A stretch of DNA of 64,000 nt from Martinezella miluonensis (lineage in GTDB: Bacteria > Pseudomonadota > Alphaproteobacteria > Rhizobiales > Rhizobiaceae), in NCBI RefSeq assembly GCF_900094545.1, contig NZ_FMAH01000004.1, positions 186,001-250,000 on the forward strand. The letters run 5' to 3'. The notes below the pieces were generated by a model. It ran no database searches, had not been told where the DNA came from, and saw nothing but the letters and a program-made list of their open reading frames with translations. Shown here one piece after another: positions 62,235 through 64,000 of the stretch; position 1 is the stretch's first letter; the number at the start of each line of letters is the position of its first letter. A program made the translations under genes and the position numbers.

Positions 62235-63908
62235 ATGGGTAGCGCGGCTGGCTTTATCGGTTTCTTGACGAACAACGTCATTACGTTTGTTTTTGTCCTG
62301 TCGCTGCTCGTTTTCGTGCATGAGATGGGCCACTATCTGATCGGCCGTTGGTCGGGCATCCGCATCATGGCCTTTTCGATCGGCTTCGGTCCCGAGATTG
62401 CGGGATTTACCGACCGGCACGGCACGCGCTGGAAGCTTTCGCTTGTTCCACTCGGGGGCTATGTGCGCTTTTTCGGCGACGAGGATGCTTCCAGCAAGAC
62501 CGACGCGGATCAGCTCGCGGCCATGACGGAAGAAGAGCGCGCCCAGTCCTTTGCCGGTGCCAAGCTCTGGAAAAGAGCGGCAACCGTTGCTGCAGGCCCG
62601 ATCGCGAATTTCCTCCTCGCCATCGTCATCTTTGCCGCGCTTTTCAGTATTTATGGCCGCACTGCAGCCGATCCCGTCGTCGCCATGGTGACGCGTGATG
62701 GTGCGGCTGCCGAAGCCGGCATCGAGCCCGGCGACCGGCTGATGGCCATCGACGGCGTCAATGTCACCACGTTCGACGAGGTGCAGCGCTATGTTGGCCT
62801 GCGTCCGGGGCGCACGATCGTTCTGTCGGTCGAGCGCAACGGTCAGAAACGCGATTTCCGCATTGTTCCGAAGCTGGTCGAGGACACCGATCAATTCGGC
62901 AACAAGATGGAGATGGGCCGCATCGGCATCGCACTCGTCGATCCGCTGGTGACTACCGTCGAGCCGGCCGGACCGGCCGCCAAGGCTGGCCTCTTAACCG
63001 GAGATCGGCTGATCGCCATCGACGGCCATAATGTCGCGACCTACTACGATATCGGACGCTACGTCAGCGAACGCCCAGCCAAGAACATCGTGCTGACGGT
63101 GCAGCGCAACGGCCAAATGCGCGATTTTGCGATGGTTGCCGGGACCCTCACCGATATCGATGCTTCCGGCAACAAGAAGAATGTCGGTAGCATCGGCATT
63201 GGGCCGATCGACCCTCTGGTTGGCTCGATCGTCTCCGATAGCCCTGCCGCGGCAGCCGGTCTCGAACTCGGCGACCGCATTCTTTCCGTTGATGACCATG
63301 CAGTCGGCTCCATCGGCGAAGTGCAGCGTTTTGCCGCTTCCCACGCCGACAAGCCCATCAAGCTCTCCGTCGAGCGCAACGGCCAGACGCGCGATGTGAC
63401 AGTGACGCCGAAGACGTCCGAAGAGACCGATATCTTTGGCGCGCCGGCGAAGATCGCCACCATCGGCATCACGGACGGCCAGAAGCCGCTGAAACTGCGC
63501 TACGAGGCATATGGACCGTTCCGCGCGCTTGGCGAAGGCGTGAAGCAGACCGTCAGCATCGTCTCCGGTACTTTCGAGTATCTCGGCAATGTCATCGGCG
63601 GCTACATGAAGGCCGATCAGCTTGGCGGCCCGATTCGGGTTGCGCAAATGTCGGGACAAATGGCAACCTTGGGTTTTGCTGCGGTGCTCCAGTTTGCCGC
63701 CATACTTTCTGTTTCAATAGGGTTATTAAATTTGATGCCTGTGCCGGTACTTGATGGCGGGCACTTGATGTTCTATGCGATTGAAGCCGTAAGAGGAAAA
63801 CCTCTGGGTGCACGGGCGCAGGATATCGCTTTCCGAATTGGATTTGCGATGGTGCTCTCACTCATGGTGTTTGCGACATGGAATGATATTAGTTCCCGGC
63901 TGGGCTAG
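62235..63908 (+). CDS. rseP: Site-2 metalloprotease RseP/MmpA with three PDZ modules
   Basis: 557 residues. The membrane zinc site is HEMGH (His29, Glu30, His33) and LMPVPVLDGGH near residue 505. Between them lie three PDZ modules of equal length: GDRL/GDRI at residues 166, 256 and 346 and RNGQ at 201, 291 and 381, an exact 90-residue (270-base) period. Alphaproteobacterial homologues that I know are about 370-380 residues with one PDZ; E. coli has two. It should cleave membrane-bound regulators within the bilayer. The extra PDZ modules probably alter substrate access. It closes the rpsB-to-rseP run; bamA is expected next, outside the window. Confidence 0.95.
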   Translation: MGSAAGFIGFLTNNVITFVFVLSLLVFVHEMGHYLIGRWSGIRIMAFSIGFGPEIAGFTDRHGTRWKLSLVPLGGYVRFFGDEDASSKTDADQLAAMTEEERAQSFAGAKLWKRAATVAAGPIANFLLAIVIFAALFSIYGRTAADPVVAMVTRDGAAAEAGIEPGDRLMAIDGVNVTTFDEVQRYVGLRPGRTIVLSVERNGQKRDFRIVPKLVEDTDQFGNKMEMGRIGIALVDPLVTTVEPAGPAAKAGLLTGDRLIAIDGHNVATYYDIGRYVSERPAKNIVLTVQRNGQMRDFAMVAGTLTDIDASGNKKNVGSIGIGPIDPLVGSIVSDSPAAAAGLELGDRILSVDDHAVGSIGEVQRFAASHADKPIKLSVERNGQTRDVTVTPKTSEETDIFGAPAKIATIGITDGQKPLKLRYEAYGPFRALGEGVKQTVSIVSGTFEYLGNVIGGYMKADQLGGPIRVAQMSGQMATLGFAAVLQFAAILSVSIGLLNLMPVPVLDGGHLMFYAIEAVRGKPLGARAQDIAFRIGFAMVLSLMVFATWNDISSRLG

Positions 63909-63948
63909 AGGGGCAAAGCGAGAGGAAAATTACGATTTATTTACGATG

Positions 63949-63986
63949 TTTCAAAGCTGTAGTGGCGAATGGGTCACGCTTTGAAA
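63949..63986 (+). other. Hairpin after rseP
   Basis: TTTCAAAGC and GCTTTGAAA are perfect 9-bp arms around a 20-base loop. No T run follows. It lies between rseP and whatever gene begins past the window edge; it may regulate or stabilise the message. Confidence 0.4.
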
Positions 63987-64000
63987 TGAAGTAAACGGAA

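Overview
The window is ordinary chromosomal DNA from a member of the Rhizobiaceae, most likely the genus Rhizobium. I infer this from gene content and order and from composition: the GC content is high with strongly GC-biased third codon positions. The telling markers are the aapJQMP general amino-acid ABC transporter next to metC, polyhydroxybutyrate synthase and phasin genes, an EipB-type envelope protein, two small DUF1127 genes, a fused secDF, a ClpS-ClpA pair, an sRNA with anti-Shine-Dalgarno loops, and palindromic intergenic mosaic repeats typical of rhizobia. I found no rRNA, insertion sequence, prophage or CRISPR array.

Layout. Positions 1-10300 hold envelope, export and repair genes: surE (3' end only), pcm, an NlpD-like LysM/LytM lipoprotein, a DUF815 ATPase, yajC, secDF, an NDUFAF3-like gene, an NDUFAF6-like gene, a small membrane protein and trmFO. 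Positions 10460-11630 hold two DUF1127 genes and an sRNA of the alpha-r14 type, all on the minus strand and each with a clear terminator. Positions 11950-15700 hold a DUF2157/GDYxxLxY membrane pair, tRNA-Leu and tig. Positions 15850-22490 are minus-strand: sthA, a membrane-anchored tyrosine phosphatase, and a tight phaC-sfsA-map-radC run. Positions 22640-27780 hold a SHOCT-type lipoprotein, an AlaC-like aminotransferase, hom and recJ. Three tRNA-Glu genes (TTC, CTC, TTC) follow. Positions 28440-33710 are mixed small genes: a lipoprotein, a glyoxalase, a double cold-shock protein, a DUF192 protein, tRNA-Pro, an NDUFS4-like subunit, tRNA-Arg, a 53-residue membrane protein, and a divergent lysE/lrp pair. 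Positions 33790-39611 hold aapPMQJ and divergent metC. Positions 39612-44940 hold a flavin monooxygenase, an NDUFS6-like zinc protein, a hydrolase, an enoyl-CoA hydratase, cysE, DUF3126 and a phasin. Positions 45150-51240 hold clpS-clpA, a HIT protein, a FemAB-like protein, a glycerophosphodiesterase and a RidA protein. Positions 51370-56800 hold eipB and a four-gene telA/vWA/XpaC/binding-protein operon behind a Pho-box-like promoter. Positions 56980-63910 are the classical rpsB-tsf-pyrH-frr-uppS-cdsA-rseP run; rseP here carries three tandem PDZ modules.

The most interesting items are: the four-gene TelA/vWA/XpaC/binding-protein operon with a near-consensus Pho box and a second palindrome over its -10; the triple-PDZ RseP with an exact 90-residue period; the scatter of four homologues of mitochondrial complex I accessory or assembly proteins; the sRNA with three anti-SD loops; a terminator-shaped hairpin inside a signal-peptide coding sequence; and two 103-nt mosaic repeats placed just ahead of essential genes.
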